Positions 25,514 to 34,718 of a stretch of 64,000 nt of DNA are shown piece after piece (the stretch's first letter is position 1; every line of letters starts with the position of its first letter). The translations under genes were made by a program, and so were the position numbers. The notes under the pieces were generated by a model. It was given only the letters and a program-made list of their open reading frames with translations. It was not told the origin of the DNA and did no database searches. The DNA is from Micromonospora noduli (GTDB lineage Bacteria > Actinomycetota > Actinomycetes > Mycobacteriales > Micromonosporaceae), in NCBI RefSeq assembly GCF_003264365.1, contig NZ_PYAK01000002.1:248001-312000 (forward strand), written 5' to 3'.

Positions 25514-26023
25514 TCAACCTTGCGGTGGCCGAGTGGCACTGGCGTCGTCCGGTCCGCGCCACGCCTTCTCGACCGACTGCCCGGCGGCGCGCTGCCGCCC
25601 GATGACGAGCCGGCTCAGCACCGCCGCCACCGCCCCGGCCACCACCCCGGTGAGGGTTCCGGTGACGAGGCTGGAGAACACCGCCGCCACCCGAAAGATC
25701 GCTTCCTGCGCCCGAGGATCGATGTCCCCGAGCCTCGGCCCGGTCGCACCGAACGCCTCGTCCCACAGAATCTGGTGACCAACCGCGAGAAGAACACCGT
25801 AGATCGCCCCGATGACCACCACGGTCAGGAACGGACGCGGCGGACGCCGCCACAGCACGGCGGCGACCCAACAGATCAGCGGTACGACCGCGAGCAGCAC
25901 CGCGGCTGGCCGCCCTTCCTCCACGACGTGCAGGTCGTGCAGGACCACCCGCGGTGCGGCCAACACGGCGAGCGCGACCAGGGCAGGCCACGAGAACCCG
26001 AGCGTGCGACGCCCGACGCTCAT
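25514..26023 (-). CDS. small multi-pass membrane protein
   Basis: 169 aa, ATG overlapping the upstream gene by 4 bp. Four or five TM helices (ALVALAVLAAPRVVLHDL, ILLAVVPLICWVAAVLW, FLTVVVIGAIYGVLLAVG, a VTGTLTGVVAGAVAAVLSRL end) and a polar tail. No family recognised. Translationally coupled with the next membrane protein, so the pair may form one complex. Confidence 0.7.
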   Translation of the reverse strand: MSVGRRTLGFSWPALVALAVLAAPRVVLHDLHVVEEGRPAAVLLAVVPLICWVAAVLWRRPPRPFLTVVVIGAIYGVLLAVGHQILWDEAFGATGPRLGDIDPRAQEAIFRVAAVFSSLVTGTLTGVVAGAVAAVLSRLVIGRQRAAGQSVEKAWRGPDDASATRPPQG

Positions 26024-26532
26024 CGCTCGGCCCGTACCGGCGCGGTTTCCCTGGCGAAGCGCAGCAGGGCGGTGAATGCCAGCGCGGATGTCACCGCTCC
26101 GCCGGCGAGGCGCACCCAGTGGCCGGCGACGAACTCCTCGGCGACCTGGCGTAGGTACTCCGGGGAGTGCGTGCCGACCGGGTCGACGAACATGATCTCG
26201 TTGCGTGGCCAGAAGAACACCACCGAGAACAGGAACTCGCAGGCGATGAAGACCGCCGCGGCGGCGGCGACGTACCACCGCAGTCGCCGATTGCGCCACG
26301 TGAGGGCGGTCGCGGCGAGGCTCATCAACACGACCGAGGCGCCCAGCGGCGGGAAGTAGTCGCTCGGGCCTCCGGCGACCAGGAACTCACGGGCCCGGTC
26401 CAGCGAGGCGGGTGCGTCCCCGAAGATGTTCGGGTAGAGCATCACGGTCTCGGCCGCGACCCCACCAAAGGACATCATCGCCGCCCAGACGAGCACGATG
26501 AGCACGATCCACGTCAGCCTGATACGGGACAC
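26020..26532 (-). CDS. four-helix membrane protein
   Basis: 170 aa; GTG 26532 chosen because AAGGAG lies 10 bases upstream. Four TM helices: WIVLIVLVWAAMMSFGG, a SVVLMSLAATALTW segment, YVAAAAAVFIACEFLFSVVF, and a C-terminal one. The early AETVMLYPNIF and the helix pattern vaguely recall DUF1772/anthrone-oxygenase-like proteins, but I am not sure. Divergent from the histidine kinase. Confidence 0.65.
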   Translation of the reverse strand: MSRIRLTWIVLIVLVWAAMMSFGGVAAETVMLYPNIFGDAPASLDRAREFLVAGGPSDYFPPLGASVVLMSLAATALTWRNRRLRWYVAAAAAVFIACEFLFSVVFFWPRNEIMFVDPVGTHSPEYLRQVAEEFVAGHWVRLAGGAVTSALAFTALLRFARETAPVRAER

Positions 26533-26727
26533 AGCAGTACTTCTCCTTGGTCTCGGGACCCATGTGGGCACGATCTGTGATGTCGCCGTTGACGCTAGGT
26601 CGCCAATTCGGGGCCGTCTGCCGCGCAGCCGCGTGAGCTGGCATCGCTTCTCGACGTACGTGTGGGGGCCGGGGTGATGCCTGCGGACGGCAGCGGCGCG
26701 GGCCCGCGCCGACTTAGGCTCACGGAC

Positions 26728-27876
26728 GTGCAGGCCACCTCACCCACCCGAACCGAGGCGCTGCTCGCTGTGGCCATCCTGGGCCTGGTCGCGGCGGCGA
26801 TCGCGACCGAGGACGCGCCGACCTCCCAGGCGGCGCTGGCCGGCGGGTTCGGGGTCGGCCTGGCCGTACTGCTGCTGGTGGCCCGGCGTTGGACCGTCCC
26901 CGCGCTGCTGGCGACAGCCGCCGGCATCCTTGGCTACTACGCGCTGGAGTTGCCGCCGGTCGGCGTGGCCGCGCCGGCCGCCGCCATCCTCTACGTGGCC
27001 GCCCAGCGGGGCCGGGTGGTCCCGGCCGCCGCCGTCGGCGGGAGCCTGCTGGCCGTTTCGGTGGCCGCCCGGCTCGTCGAGGGAGACGACATCTCTGTCG
27101 TGATCGGTGCTGGTCTCGGCTCCGAGGCGGCCCTGATACTCGCCGTCATCGCTCTCGGTGACGCCGTCCGCAACCGGCGTTCGCTACGGGTCACGCTGGC
27201 TCGGCAGGCCGCCTCGGCGGCCGAGGAACGCCGCCGGGAGGCAGCCCGGCAGGTCGAGGCCGAGCGGCTGCGCATTGCCCGGGAGGTGCACGACACGCTC
27301 GGACACACGATGTCGGTGGTCACCCTGCAGTCGGCTGTGGCGAGGGAGGCACTTGCTGATGCCGAGCCCGAGCGGGCCGAGGCCGCCCTGGCCGCGATCC
27401 AGTCGGTGAGCGGCAGCGCCATGGCCGAGCTGCGTGCCACGTTGGGCACGCTGCGTCGCGAGCCCGGGCCGCGCGAGCCGGCCCCCGGTTTCACCCAGCT
27501 GCGTACGCTCATTGAGGGCGTCCGCCGCGGTGGGCTGCCGGTCGAACTGCGTCTCGACGGCTCGGTCGACACCCTGCCCACAGTGGTCGGCAGCACTGTG
27601 TACCGCATCGTGCAGGAGGCACTGACCAATGTGCTGCGTCACGCACACGCCAGCCGCGCCACTGTGACGATCCGGACGAGTCCGGCCCGGCTGTCGGTGG
27701 AGATCGTTGACGACGGCCGGGGATCCGCCGGCGGCACGGCGGTTGAGACGGGTCAGGGGCTACGCGGTATGTCGGAGCGGGTTGCCCTGCTCGGCGGGAC
27801 CCTCGATGCCGGCGAGACCGCTGACGGCGGCTTCCGGGTCTCGGTCCACCTACCGCTGGCCGGAGTCGCCGCATGA
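26728..27876 (+). CDS. NarL-type sensor histidine kinase
   Basis: 382 aa from GTG 26728. A -10-like TAGGCT ends eight bases before this GTG and there is no ribosome site, which suggests a leaderless transcript; earlier in-frame ATG codons (26662, 26677) lie upstream of that -10. Four to six N-terminal TM helices form the sensor with little extracellular loop, then a coiled coil and the HisKA_3 box REVHDTLGH with His188, and an HATPase domain with VEIVDDGRGS. It forms an ATGA-coupled pair with the response regulator. Signal unknown; such sensors often respond to envelope stress. Confidence 0.9.
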   Translation: MQATSPTRTEALLAVAILGLVAAAIATEDAPTSQAALAGGFGVGLAVLLLVARRWTVPALLATAAGILGYYALELPPVGVAAPAAAILYVAAQRGRVVPAAAVGGSLLAVSVAARLVEGDDISVVIGAGLGSEAALILAVIALGDAVRNRRSLRVTLARQAASAAEERRREAARQVEAERLRIAREVHDTLGHTMSVVTLQSAVAREALADAEPERAEAALAAIQSVSGSAMAELRATLGTLRREPGPREPAPGFTQLRTLIEGVRRGGLPVELRLDGSVDTLPTVVGSTVYRIVQEALTNVLRHAHASRATVTIRTSPARLSVEIVDDGRGSAGGTAVETGQGLRGMSERVALLGGTLDAGETADGGFRVSVHLPLAGVAA

Positions 27877-28535
27877 CCGACGTACGCGTCGTCCTCGTCG
27901 ACGACCAGCACCTGGTCCGCACCGGACTCCGCGCGTTGCTGGAACGCGCCCCGGACATCACCATTGTCGGCGAAGCCGGCGACGGCCGGGCCGGTGTGGC
28001 GGTCGCCCGCGAGCAGCGGCCCGACGTCGTCCTGATGGATGTCCGGATGCCCGGCGGCGACGGTATCGAGGCCACCCGCCGCATCCTCGCCGACCCGGCG
28101 CTGGCCCACGTCCGGGTGGTCATGCTGACCACCTTCGACGACGACGAGTACCTCTTCGAGGCCATCCGCGCCGGCGCCGCCGGTTTCCTCCTCAAGGACA
28201 CCCCGCCCGACGCCCTGCGGGACGCCGTCCGCGTGGTGGCCGGCGGGGACGCGCTGCTGTCACCGGCGGTGACCCGGCGGGTGATCGCCGCGGCCGCCCG
28301 CTCCCCCATCGCGGACCCCGCCCGGTTGACCGGGCTCACCGCGCGGGAACGAGACGTCCTGGCACAGGTCGGCACCGGACGGTCGAATGTGGAGATCGGG
28401 GCGGCGCTGCATCTCAGCCCGGACACCGCCCGCACGTACGTGAGTCGTCTGCTGCACAAACTGAACGCCCGCGACCGCGCCCAGCTTGTGGTTATCGCGT
28501 ACGAGAGCGGGCTGGTGCGCGCCGGCGACAGCTGA
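27873..28535 (+). CDS. NarL/LuxR-type response regulator
   Basis: 220 aa, ATG overlapping the kinase stop. Receiver domain with VLVDDQHLVR, phospho-acceptor Asp56 (VVLMDVRMPG), Thr in MLTTFDDD and Lys in FLLKDTPP. LuxR-type HTH near residues 150-210 (LTARERDVLAQVGTGRSN, then LHLSPDTARTYVSRLLHKL). It is the cognate partner of the preceding kinase. Confidence 0.95.
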   Translation: MTDVRVVLVDDQHLVRTGLRALLERAPDITIVGEAGDGRAGVAVAREQRPDVVLMDVRMPGGDGIEATRRILADPALAHVRVVMLTTFDDDEYLFEAIRAGAAGFLLKDTPPDALRDAVRVVAGGDALLSPAVTRRVIAAAARSPIADPARLTGLTARERDVLAQVGTGRSNVEIGAALHLSPDTARTYVSRLLHKLNARDRAQLVVIAYESGLVRAGDS

Positions 28536-29007
28536 GCCTCGCACCAGCTCGTCCCTGGTCATCCAGCCCGACTGGTCGAGCAGTTTGCAGCAGCGGCCGT
28601 GTCTCGGCGGCACAAGCAGCGCCTCAGACGAGGTGACCAACCAGCTTGGGACCACAACGTCGGACGCCGCCTACTGGCCATCCCGCGTCTGCTGGCCTGA
28701 TCTTTCGGATATCCGAGCAAACGGGCCGCACCCAGCGACCGATCCGAGAGACGAGTCCATGACCGACGCACAACTCCCCCCACCATGCACGCGTCGGCGA
28801 CACGGCGGTCTTCAACTCGGTGGGGCCCGCAGCAGAACCTGGTGCCTTCACCGCCCTCGCTGGCGCACAAGCCGAGGGTGTCCCGAGTACCCCACCGTGA
28901 CGGCCAGGGCCATCCTGGGCAGCCCGCCGTGATAACTCATAGTAGATGCCTAATCAGGCTGACGTACTCCTTGATGACATTGATTACTGCTTGAATGTCT
29001 ATCTAGG
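28536..29007. other. intergenic region, AT-richer at its right end
   Basis: 472 bases with no convincing gene on either strand. From about 28930 the composition becomes markedly more AT-rich, leading into the nuclease gene. That drop fits an insertion boundary, but I see no direct repeats or integrase. Confidence 0.5.
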
Positions 29008-31134
29008 ATGTCCCCCATGACGCATGGTGAGCCGTCCGGCCGACCCGAAGCTCTCGCCGAACAGAAAGCGCTCTGGCGCAGGCAGGCCAGCGCGATCCCG
29101 GGTCTGCTCGGCGGTAAAGCGGTGTGGCTCCCGCTAGTCCTCGAGCTCGTCAAGCAGGTCGGCGAGGGGCGCGCGATTGGCCTCGACACGAAGCCTGAGT
29201 TGTCGTTCGACATCGAGAGCATCGAACGGCGCCAAGGTGGCGCAGCCCCCAGACTGGAGCCTGCGACGTGGCGTGACTACTACGGCTTCCTTCGGGGCCT
29301 CCAGCTCGTCGAAAACACCGCCGACGAGCTTCGCCTCACCGCGACCGGGTTGAAGCTCCAGTCCGATCCGGCGCCGGCACGTCTGGCCACGATCCTGGCC
29401 GATCGCATCAGGCTCTTCGCGGAGGTCCTGTCGCTGATCGCCGTGGAACCGCTCACCATCGACGAGGTCGATGAGCGCATCCGAGCGCGTTACAAGCAGT
29501 CCTGGAAGAGCAGGGGAAACACTCGCATCCGGATGGACTGGCAGGAGGTCCTCGGCCTGATCGAGGCAATTGGCAGCCGGCGGTGGGGCATCACCCAGGC
29601 TGGGCGGACCCTGCTTGCGGATCGTGTGCTGGTGGGGCCGGACGCTTTCGATGAAGCACCTGTGAGCGTGGTTGAGGTTCCTGAGGCTCCGGCCGAAATT
29701 GCTGGTCTTCTGGAGGAGTTCTCGACGTCGGCCCGCACGCACGAGTCGCGAAACACCTACAACATCTGGGTTCCGAGCCCGCCGTCGAATCCCAACAAGG
29801 TTGAGAACCTCAGAACCATCATGAACGCGGCCCTGGCGAGGATCGAGCGAAGAGAGCTCTTCTCGTTCATCAGCGAGACGTTCGACCTGAGGAGCAGCAG
29901 CGTGGAGTCGATGCTGCCGTTCCTGCGGGCGTCGGGGCTTCTCGTCGAGGTGGGCCGGGGGGTTTTCAAGGCCACGCCGGCAGCCAGAGCCTGGGTCGAG
30001 TCAGGCGAAGACCTCAACTTTGTAAGAATCTTGCATGCGAACATGCGGTTCGTCGGCGAAATGATCCGCACGGTCGAGAACGACGTCACCCGGAACGACA
30101 TGTATTCCGAAGCTGCCAAGTTCGGTTTGAATATTGACAAGTGTCGGTGGATCGCCAGCTTCCTTCTCAACACCGGACTGATAGAGGAGCCGCGCTACGG
30201 GAGCCTCCGGGCCACACCACGAGGGACTGCGCTGGCGGCCGAGTTGCCTCTGGCCGACATCCCCAGCGCTCCACTGGAGCGTTCAGCCGAGACCCAGGAC
30301 GCTCGGCTGGTACCGGCAGAGACGCAGCCCCTTCTGGTGAAGCAAAACCTGGTCCACCTCTCCAGGGAGCCCCTGGCCGGAGGCGAAGGTAGCGGCCGGG
30401 CTTTCGAGAGGGCCATCTGTGACGCCTTCCTCGCTATGGGCTTCGAGGCCCGGACGATCGGCGCATCCGGCGACACGGACATCCTTGTGCAGTGGCGCAA
30501 CGCCGACGGCTCACGGTCGACTGCGATCATCGAAGCGAAGGCGCGGTCGTCCGGACATGTCACCCACACCGACGTCAGCGATGTGGCGATCGAGACCCAC
30601 AAGGGGCGCCATCATGCCAGCGGCATCGCGATCGTCGGACCGGGTTTCACCGGTGACACCATAAAGAACATGGCGTCGCAAAAAAAGTGGGTGCTGCTGG
30701 ACGCTGACCGGTTGGGAACGCTAACGGAAGCCTCGATCACCTTGGGGCTCCGGCCTTACGAGATAGGACAGCTGTTCCTCGTTCCGAATGGACTCTCGGA
30801 TGTCGACGATCTGATCGCGGACCGCCGCCGGGAGTTGGACATTGTGTCGTTCCTGCTCACCAAGCTCGCCGAGGAGGAGAGCGACGCGGGCGAGCCGATC
30901 TCCGCCCGCGACATTTCCCGGGACGGACGCAGAACGGAACTCCGCCCGAGCGTCGATGAGATCGTCAATGCGATCGACGTCATGTCAGGCTTGCACGTCG
31001 GCGCCCTGCAGCTGGTCGACGCGGCCGACGACCCGAAGTTCGCTACGTACGTTCTCGGCGATGCTGTAGCGGGAGCGAGGCGTCTCCGCGCACTGGCCGA
31101 CGCCATAGACCGCCCACACCGCGAGGCCCAGTAG
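29008..31134 (+). CDS. multi-winged-helix protein with PD-(D/E)XK nuclease domain
   Basis: 708 aa. The first ~430 residues contain several winged-helix-like repeats (LRLTATGLKL, WGITQAGRTLL, GVFKATPAARAWV, LRATPRGTALA). Residues ~460-580 form a restriction-endonuclease fold: FERAICDAFLAMGFEA helix, GDTDILVQW with Asp491, and IIEAKAR with Glu509 and Lys511 (D-xn-ExK). A helical C-terminal region follows. Length and layout fit a stand-alone DNA-targeting restriction or defence protein, with no methyltransferase or helicase nearby. Codon use is less GC-biased than its neighbours, suggesting transfer. An in-frame ATG at 29017 is an alternative start. Confidence 0.75.
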   Translation: MSPMTHGEPSGRPEALAEQKALWRRQASAIPGLLGGKAVWLPLVLELVKQVGEGRAIGLDTKPELSFDIESIERRQGGAAPRLEPATWRDYYGFLRGLQLVENTADELRLTATGLKLQSDPAPARLATILADRIRLFAEVLSLIAVEPLTIDEVDERIRARYKQSWKSRGNTRIRMDWQEVLGLIEAIGSRRWGITQAGRTLLADRVLVGPDAFDEAPVSVVEVPEAPAEIAGLLEEFSTSARTHESRNTYNIWVPSPPSNPNKVENLRTIMNAALARIERRELFSFISETFDLRSSSVESMLPFLRASGLLVEVGRGVFKATPAARAWVESGEDLNFVRILHANMRFVGEMIRTVENDVTRNDMYSEAAKFGLNIDKCRWIASFLLNTGLIEEPRYGSLRATPRGTALAAELPLADIPSAPLERSAETQDARLVPAETQPLLVKQNLVHLSREPLAGGEGSGRAFERAICDAFLAMGFEARTIGASGDTDILVQWRNADGSRSTAIIEAKARSSGHVTHTDVSDVAIETHKGRHHASGIAIVGPGFTGDTIKNMASQKKWVLLDADRLGTLTEASITLGLRPYEIGQLFLVPNGLSDVDDLIADRRRELDIVSFLLTKLAEEESDAGEPISARDISRDGRRTELRPSVDEIVNAIDVMSGLHVGALQLVDAADDPKFATYVLGDAVAGARRLRALADAIDRPHREAQ

Positions 31135-31486
31135 AACCTGCGGGAATTCGTGCCGGTGGGGCGACATCGACCACGACTCCCCTGATCGTCGTTCAGGCGG
31201 AACTGCGACTCACGCCGTTCCCACCGACCGCTACCTCACCGCTGCCGACCACAGCGTCCAACCACACCAGGCCAGCCGACTCGGCGGCCGGCGCCGACCT
31301 GTTCACCACACCGGGCGCGGACCGCCTGATCGAAGAGCACGAGAAGGCCGGCGGCAGACAGGGCAGACGAACAAGCAGGTCCAACGGTTGACTTGGTGCC
31401 CGGAGGTACCGTGCGGCATGCCCCAGCTGCGAATACGAGCAACGGTGGGGTCGCAGCCAGGTCTCCGCTGTATGTAGCGTGCGGAA
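31135..31486. other. intergenic region with no clear gene
   Basis: 352 bases. A short plus-strand frame ending near 31391 (DLFTTPGADRLIEEHEKAGG) looks protein-like for about 20 codons and may be a gene remnant. Nothing else is supported. Confidence 0.4.
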
Positions 31487-32056
31487 ATGACAAGAAGTGA
31501 GCGAATCGCCGACCAGCTGGACCGGCACTGGCACAAGAACCTGCGGCCGCGGTTGCATGGCCTTGTCGATGAGGAGTACTTCTGGGAGCCCGTGCGTGGC
31601 TGCTGGAGCATCCGCCCACGTGGCACGTCGGCTGCACCGATGTCGGCGGGTTCGGGGAAATGGACGGTGGATTCCGCGTCCCCCGACGCGGTGCCGGCGC
31701 CGGCGCCGGTGACGACGATTGCCTGGCGGCTGGCGCACATCATCGTCTCCTGCCTGGGCTATCGGGTCGGATGGCACTTCGGCGGCCAGGACATCGACTC
31801 CCAGACGTTCGCCTACGCGGGGACCGCCGACGAGGCGCTGAAACAGCTCGATGAGATGTATGAGAGATGGAACGCGGGGGTCCGCGAGCTCTCGGACGCC
31901 GACCTGGAGAATCCGCCCACCGTGGGCCCCGAACGGTTTCCCATGGAGGGCATCGTCCTGCACGTCAACAGGGAGCTGATCCATCACGGCGCCGAGATTT
32001 CCCTGCTGCGCGACCTCTACCGGTGGCAGGACGGAGCCGCGCCGCGCCGCATATGA
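31487..32056 (+). CDS. DinB-superfamily protein
   Basis: 189 aa. The four-helix DinB pattern is visible: DQLDRHWHKNLRPRLHGL, then WRLAHIIVSCLGYRVGWHF with a metal-ligand His, and VNRELIHHGAEISLLRDL with the two further His positions. These proteins bind a divalent metal; some are thiol-dependent transferases (mycothiol or bacillithiol). An Ala/Pro-rich insertion around residues 48-75 is unusual. Single gene. Confidence 0.8.
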   Translation: MTRSERIADQLDRHWHKNLRPRLHGLVDEEYFWEPVRGCWSIRPRGTSAAPMSAGSGKWTVDSASPDAVPAPAPVTTIAWRLAHIIVSCLGYRVGWHFGGQDIDSQTFAYAGTADEALKQLDEMYERWNAGVRELSDADLENPPTVGPERFPMEGIVLHVNRELIHHGAEISLLRDLYRWQDGAAPRRI

Positions 32057-32207
32057 CTTCCGGTAACCGGCGATCGACCTTCGGAATCTACGTGGACTCC
32101 ACGAGTACTTCGCGGAAGAGATCGATAACGCTTTTGACCGGAACTCCGACCGGGGCGTTTTGCGTGTACGCCGCCCTACAGAGGTCTGCGGACGCCGCCG
32201 GCCTGCG

Positions 32208-32549
32208 TCAGACCGGCCCGCCGCCGAAGCCGATCTCGTTGCCGTCCGGGTCGCGGAAGGTGGCCTTGCGGACGCCGTTGTCGTAGGTCTCGCGCCCGGC
32301 CGGCTCCAGACCGCGCTCGGCGATCTGGGCGATGCGGGCGTCGAAGTCGCTGACGAAGACGGTGTGCATGGCGTGCCCGGCATGGTCTGGCCGCACCTCG
32401 ATGAACAGGTACCGGTGGTCGGCGAGTTCCCACACCGCCTCGGTGTCGTTCGGCAGGAACGACGGCGGGGCGCCGAGGAGTCGCTCGTACCAGGCCGCCG
32501 CGGCGGCGTAGTCGCGAACGGGGATGCCCGCGAACAGATCTACGGTCAT
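32208..32549 (-). CDS. VOC-family (glyoxalase/bleomycin resistance-like) protein
   Basis: 113 aa, about one VOC module. FAGIPVRDYAAAAAWYERLL is the first beta-alpha unit, YLFIEVRPDHAG the middle strand, and KATFRDPDGNEIGFG the C-terminal metal-site strand with Glu. It would work as a dimer, either as a small metalloenzyme or a binding protein. Single gene. Confidence 0.85.
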   Translation of the reverse strand: MTVDLFAGIPVRDYAAAAAWYERLLGAPPSFLPNDTEAVWELADHRYLFIEVRPDHAGHAMHTVFVSDFDARIAQIAERGLEPAGRETYDNGVRKATFRDPDGNEIGFGGGPV

Positions 32550-32605
32550 GACGCCATGCTAGGGGGTCGACCCAGCAGGATCAGAGAGATGACAATCGCC
32601 CTGGT

Positions 32606-33085
32606 GTGGCACCCGACCTCAGTGCGCTGCTGTCCGGACTCTCGCTGCCGAGTGGCGTCACGGCCGTACGCGTTCCGATGACCTGCTCGAGCTACGGCGA
32701 CTGGGTGCCTGGGAAGCTCGGCGCCAAGGAGTACCGCTGCGGCGAGAACAGACGCCTGGCGCAGGGCGAGAAAATCGAGTACGAGTTCGAGCTGCGCCTC
32801 GACGAGGCCCGCACTCGGGCCGCCCAGGTGCGGCTGACCTTCGACGCGGGCGTGGATCTCAACCCCGCCAACGACAGCGCGACGATCACCATCATCGCGA
32901 GCGCTGACGGCGGGAGCGAGAACCCCGGTGAGGATGACGGCCAGGGAGGCGGGGACACCGATGGCTCGCTGCCGATCACCGGTGCCAAGGCCGGTCTGAC
33001 CGCCGGCATCGGCGGCGTACTGCTCGCCGCCGGCGTTGCGGGCTTGGTGGTGGCCCGCCGCCGCAAGACCCGCTTCGTCGCCTGA
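32606..33085 (+). pseudogene. C-terminal remnant of a sortase-type cell-wall protein
   Basis: 159 codons from a GTG without ribosome site. The end is a textbook sorting signal: LPITG, a hydrophobic helix (LTAGIGGVLLAAGVAGLVVA), then basic RRRKTR. Before it lie a CARDB-like beta segment and a Gly/Asp/Glu linker. There is no signal peptide or N-terminal repeat region, so the 5' part of a surface protein has been lost. The remaining frame is clean and a terminator hairpin still follows. Confidence 0.6.
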
Positions 33086-33104
33086 TCTACTCCCTGCACC
33101 AACC

Positions 33105-33135
33105 GTGCCCCGTCGACCTCAGGTCGGCGGGGCAC
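33105..33135 (+). terminator. intrinsic terminator-type hairpin
   Basis: 15-bp stem (33105-33119 with 33121-33135, one G-U pair) nearly without loop, followed by GCTTT. It is 20 bases after the surface-protein stop. Confidence 0.75.
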
Positions 33136-33218
33136 GCTTTCGCTCTCATGAACTGCCGTGACTCCGCACGGTCATCGTCCTGGCGCTCAAGAGCACTCGG
33201 CCCTGAGGTCCGCAGCAG

Positions 33219-34040
33219 TCAGTGACCTCGGTCCGGGCGGAGGAAGCACGACAGCAGTTGCCTGAACTCCTGCGGGTGCTCGACCGACGGCACGTGCCCG
33301 CATCGGCCGAACACGTGCAGACGGACGTCGGCCAGGTGTTCGAGCAGGGGCTGGGCTGTCGTCTCGAGCGGGGTGACCCGGTCCTCGGCGCCGTGTACGA
33401 GCAGCACGGGCGCGCGCACCGCCGCCAGGGTCTGCGCCGAGAGGGTGAGCTCGTCGACCCATCGTGCCCTGGGTGGCGGGAACAACGATGCGAACGCGGC
33501 CTCTCCCGCTCGCATCGCAGTTGCACGGGCCTCGACGGCGGAATCGGTCACGAGCGCTTGGTCGAGGACGAGGCGACTCAGCATGTCTCGTGCCCCGATC
33601 GGGCCGGCGGGGGCGGCCCAGACCGCGTCGAGGTCGGCGGACAGCGGCGCCCCGGGGGCGCCCATCGTCGAGACCGCCACGACACAGGTGACCTGCTGGG
33701 GGCGCGCGGCCGCCAACGCCAGCGCCACGGCACCGCCCATGGAGTGACCCACCACGGCGTAGTGCTCGATACCGAGAGCATCCATCAGGCCAGCGGCCTG
33801 CTCCGTCCACAGCCGGAGCCCACCCCGGGAGCCCGCCGGGATGGGGGTACGGCCGAACCCCGCCTGGTCAGGAGCCACCAGGTGCCAGGACGCGCCCAGC
33901 GCCTGCGCCGTCGTTGCCCAGGCGCCGGACCCGGTCGTGCCGGGTCCGGAGCCGTGCAGCATCAGCACCGCAGGCCCCGTGCCGGCCTCCAGGACGTGGA
34001 CGGGGGAACCGTCGACTGTGACGGTCCGAAGTGCTGTCAC
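33219..34040 (-). CDS. alpha/beta hydrolase (meta-cleavage hydrolase-like)
   Basis: 273 aa from GTG 34040, 19 bp downstream of the DJ-1 gene. Oxyanion HGSGPGTTG, nucleophile elbow VVGHSMGG, acid in LVHGAEDRVTP and the His in CGHVPSVEHP are all in place. The HGSGPG box and length resemble hydrolases of meta-cleavage products in aromatic degradation, though lactonases and esterases look similar. Third gene of the GntR - DJ-1 - hydrolase unit, so probably acts on a degradation intermediate. Confidence 0.88.
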   Translation of the reverse strand: MTALRTVTVDGSPVHVLEAGTGPAVLMLHGSGPGTTGSGAWATTAQALGASWHLVAPDQAGFGRTPIPAGSRGGLRLWTEQAAGLMDALGIEHYAVVGHSMGGAVALALAAARPQQVTCVVAVSTMGAPGAPLSADLDAVWAAPAGPIGARDMLSRLVLDQALVTDSAVEARATAMRAGEAAFASLFPPPRARWVDELTLSAQTLAAVRAPVLLVHGAEDRVTPLETTAQPLLEHLADVRLHVFGRCGHVPSVEHPQEFRQLLSCFLRPDRGH

Positions 34041-34059
34041 CGGGGCAGGCCAGGTGTGC

Positions 34060-34629
34060 TCATGCCGATGCGGGGTCGACAGACTTCGAGAAGAGTTCCA
34101 TCATCGCCCTGCCGAATTGCGGCATGTCGGGCCACCCCCGGCAGGAGACGAGGTTGCCGTCCACGACGTCGGGAGCGTCGATGACCGTCGCGCCCGCGTT
34201 CTCCATGTCACCGGTGATCGGGGGGAAGCAGGCCGTCTTCCGACCCTTCAGCAGCCCGTACACGGCTGGCACCTGCGCGCCGTGGCACACCAGCGCGATG
34301 GGGAGGTTGCGCGCGAAGAAGTGCTCGGTGATACGCCTGACGTCGGCGTCGACCCGGATCCATTCGGGGGCACGTCCCCCGGGGATGATGAGGGCGTCAT
34401 AGCGCTCGACGTCGACCTCGGCCCAGGGCACGTCGACCGGCAGCTTGCGGCCGTTCTTCTCCACGTAGGCGTCGGAGTTGGGGTCGAACTCGTGAATGAC
34501 CAGTTGCACGTCGCGCATCGTCCGTGACGAGACGTCGACGTCCCAGCCGCCCTCCTGCACGCGGTAGTAGGGATACATCGTGTCGAGCTCCTCGGCGGCG
34601 TCGCCGGTCAGGAGCAGCGCTCTGGGCAC
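34060..34629 (-). CDS. DJ-1/PfpI family protein
   Basis: 189 aa. Rossmann-like fold with the nucleophile elbow ALVCHGAQVP (Cys near residue 114) and an early Glu (DAAEELD). DYDALIIPGG-type segment reads YDALIIPGGRAPEWI. PfpI-type members include proteases, deglycases and isonitrile hydratase-like enzymes; activity cannot be chosen here. Located between the GntR regulator and the hydrolase, same strand. Confidence 0.9.
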   Translation of the reverse strand: MPRALLLTGDAAEELDTMYPYYRVQEGGWDVDVSSRTMRDVQLVIHEFDPNSDAYVEKNGRKLPVDVPWAEVDVERYDALIIPGGRAPEWIRVDADVRRITEHFFARNLPIALVCHGAQVPAVYGLLKGRKTACFPPITGDMENAGATVIDAPDVVDGNLVSCRGWPDMPQFGRAMMELFSKSVDPASA

Positions 34630-34718
34630 CTGCTTCTCCTCGCATCTGGGGGCGGGTGAGGTGGATCCAATCCGATCCGATCAGGATTGAGTCAGCATTC
34701 CTGGGCCCAGCGTGCCCG

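Noticed and set aside
28930..31134. Complete restriction-modification system
   Set aside because: No methyltransferase, specificity subunit or helicase is encoded beside the nuclease gene.
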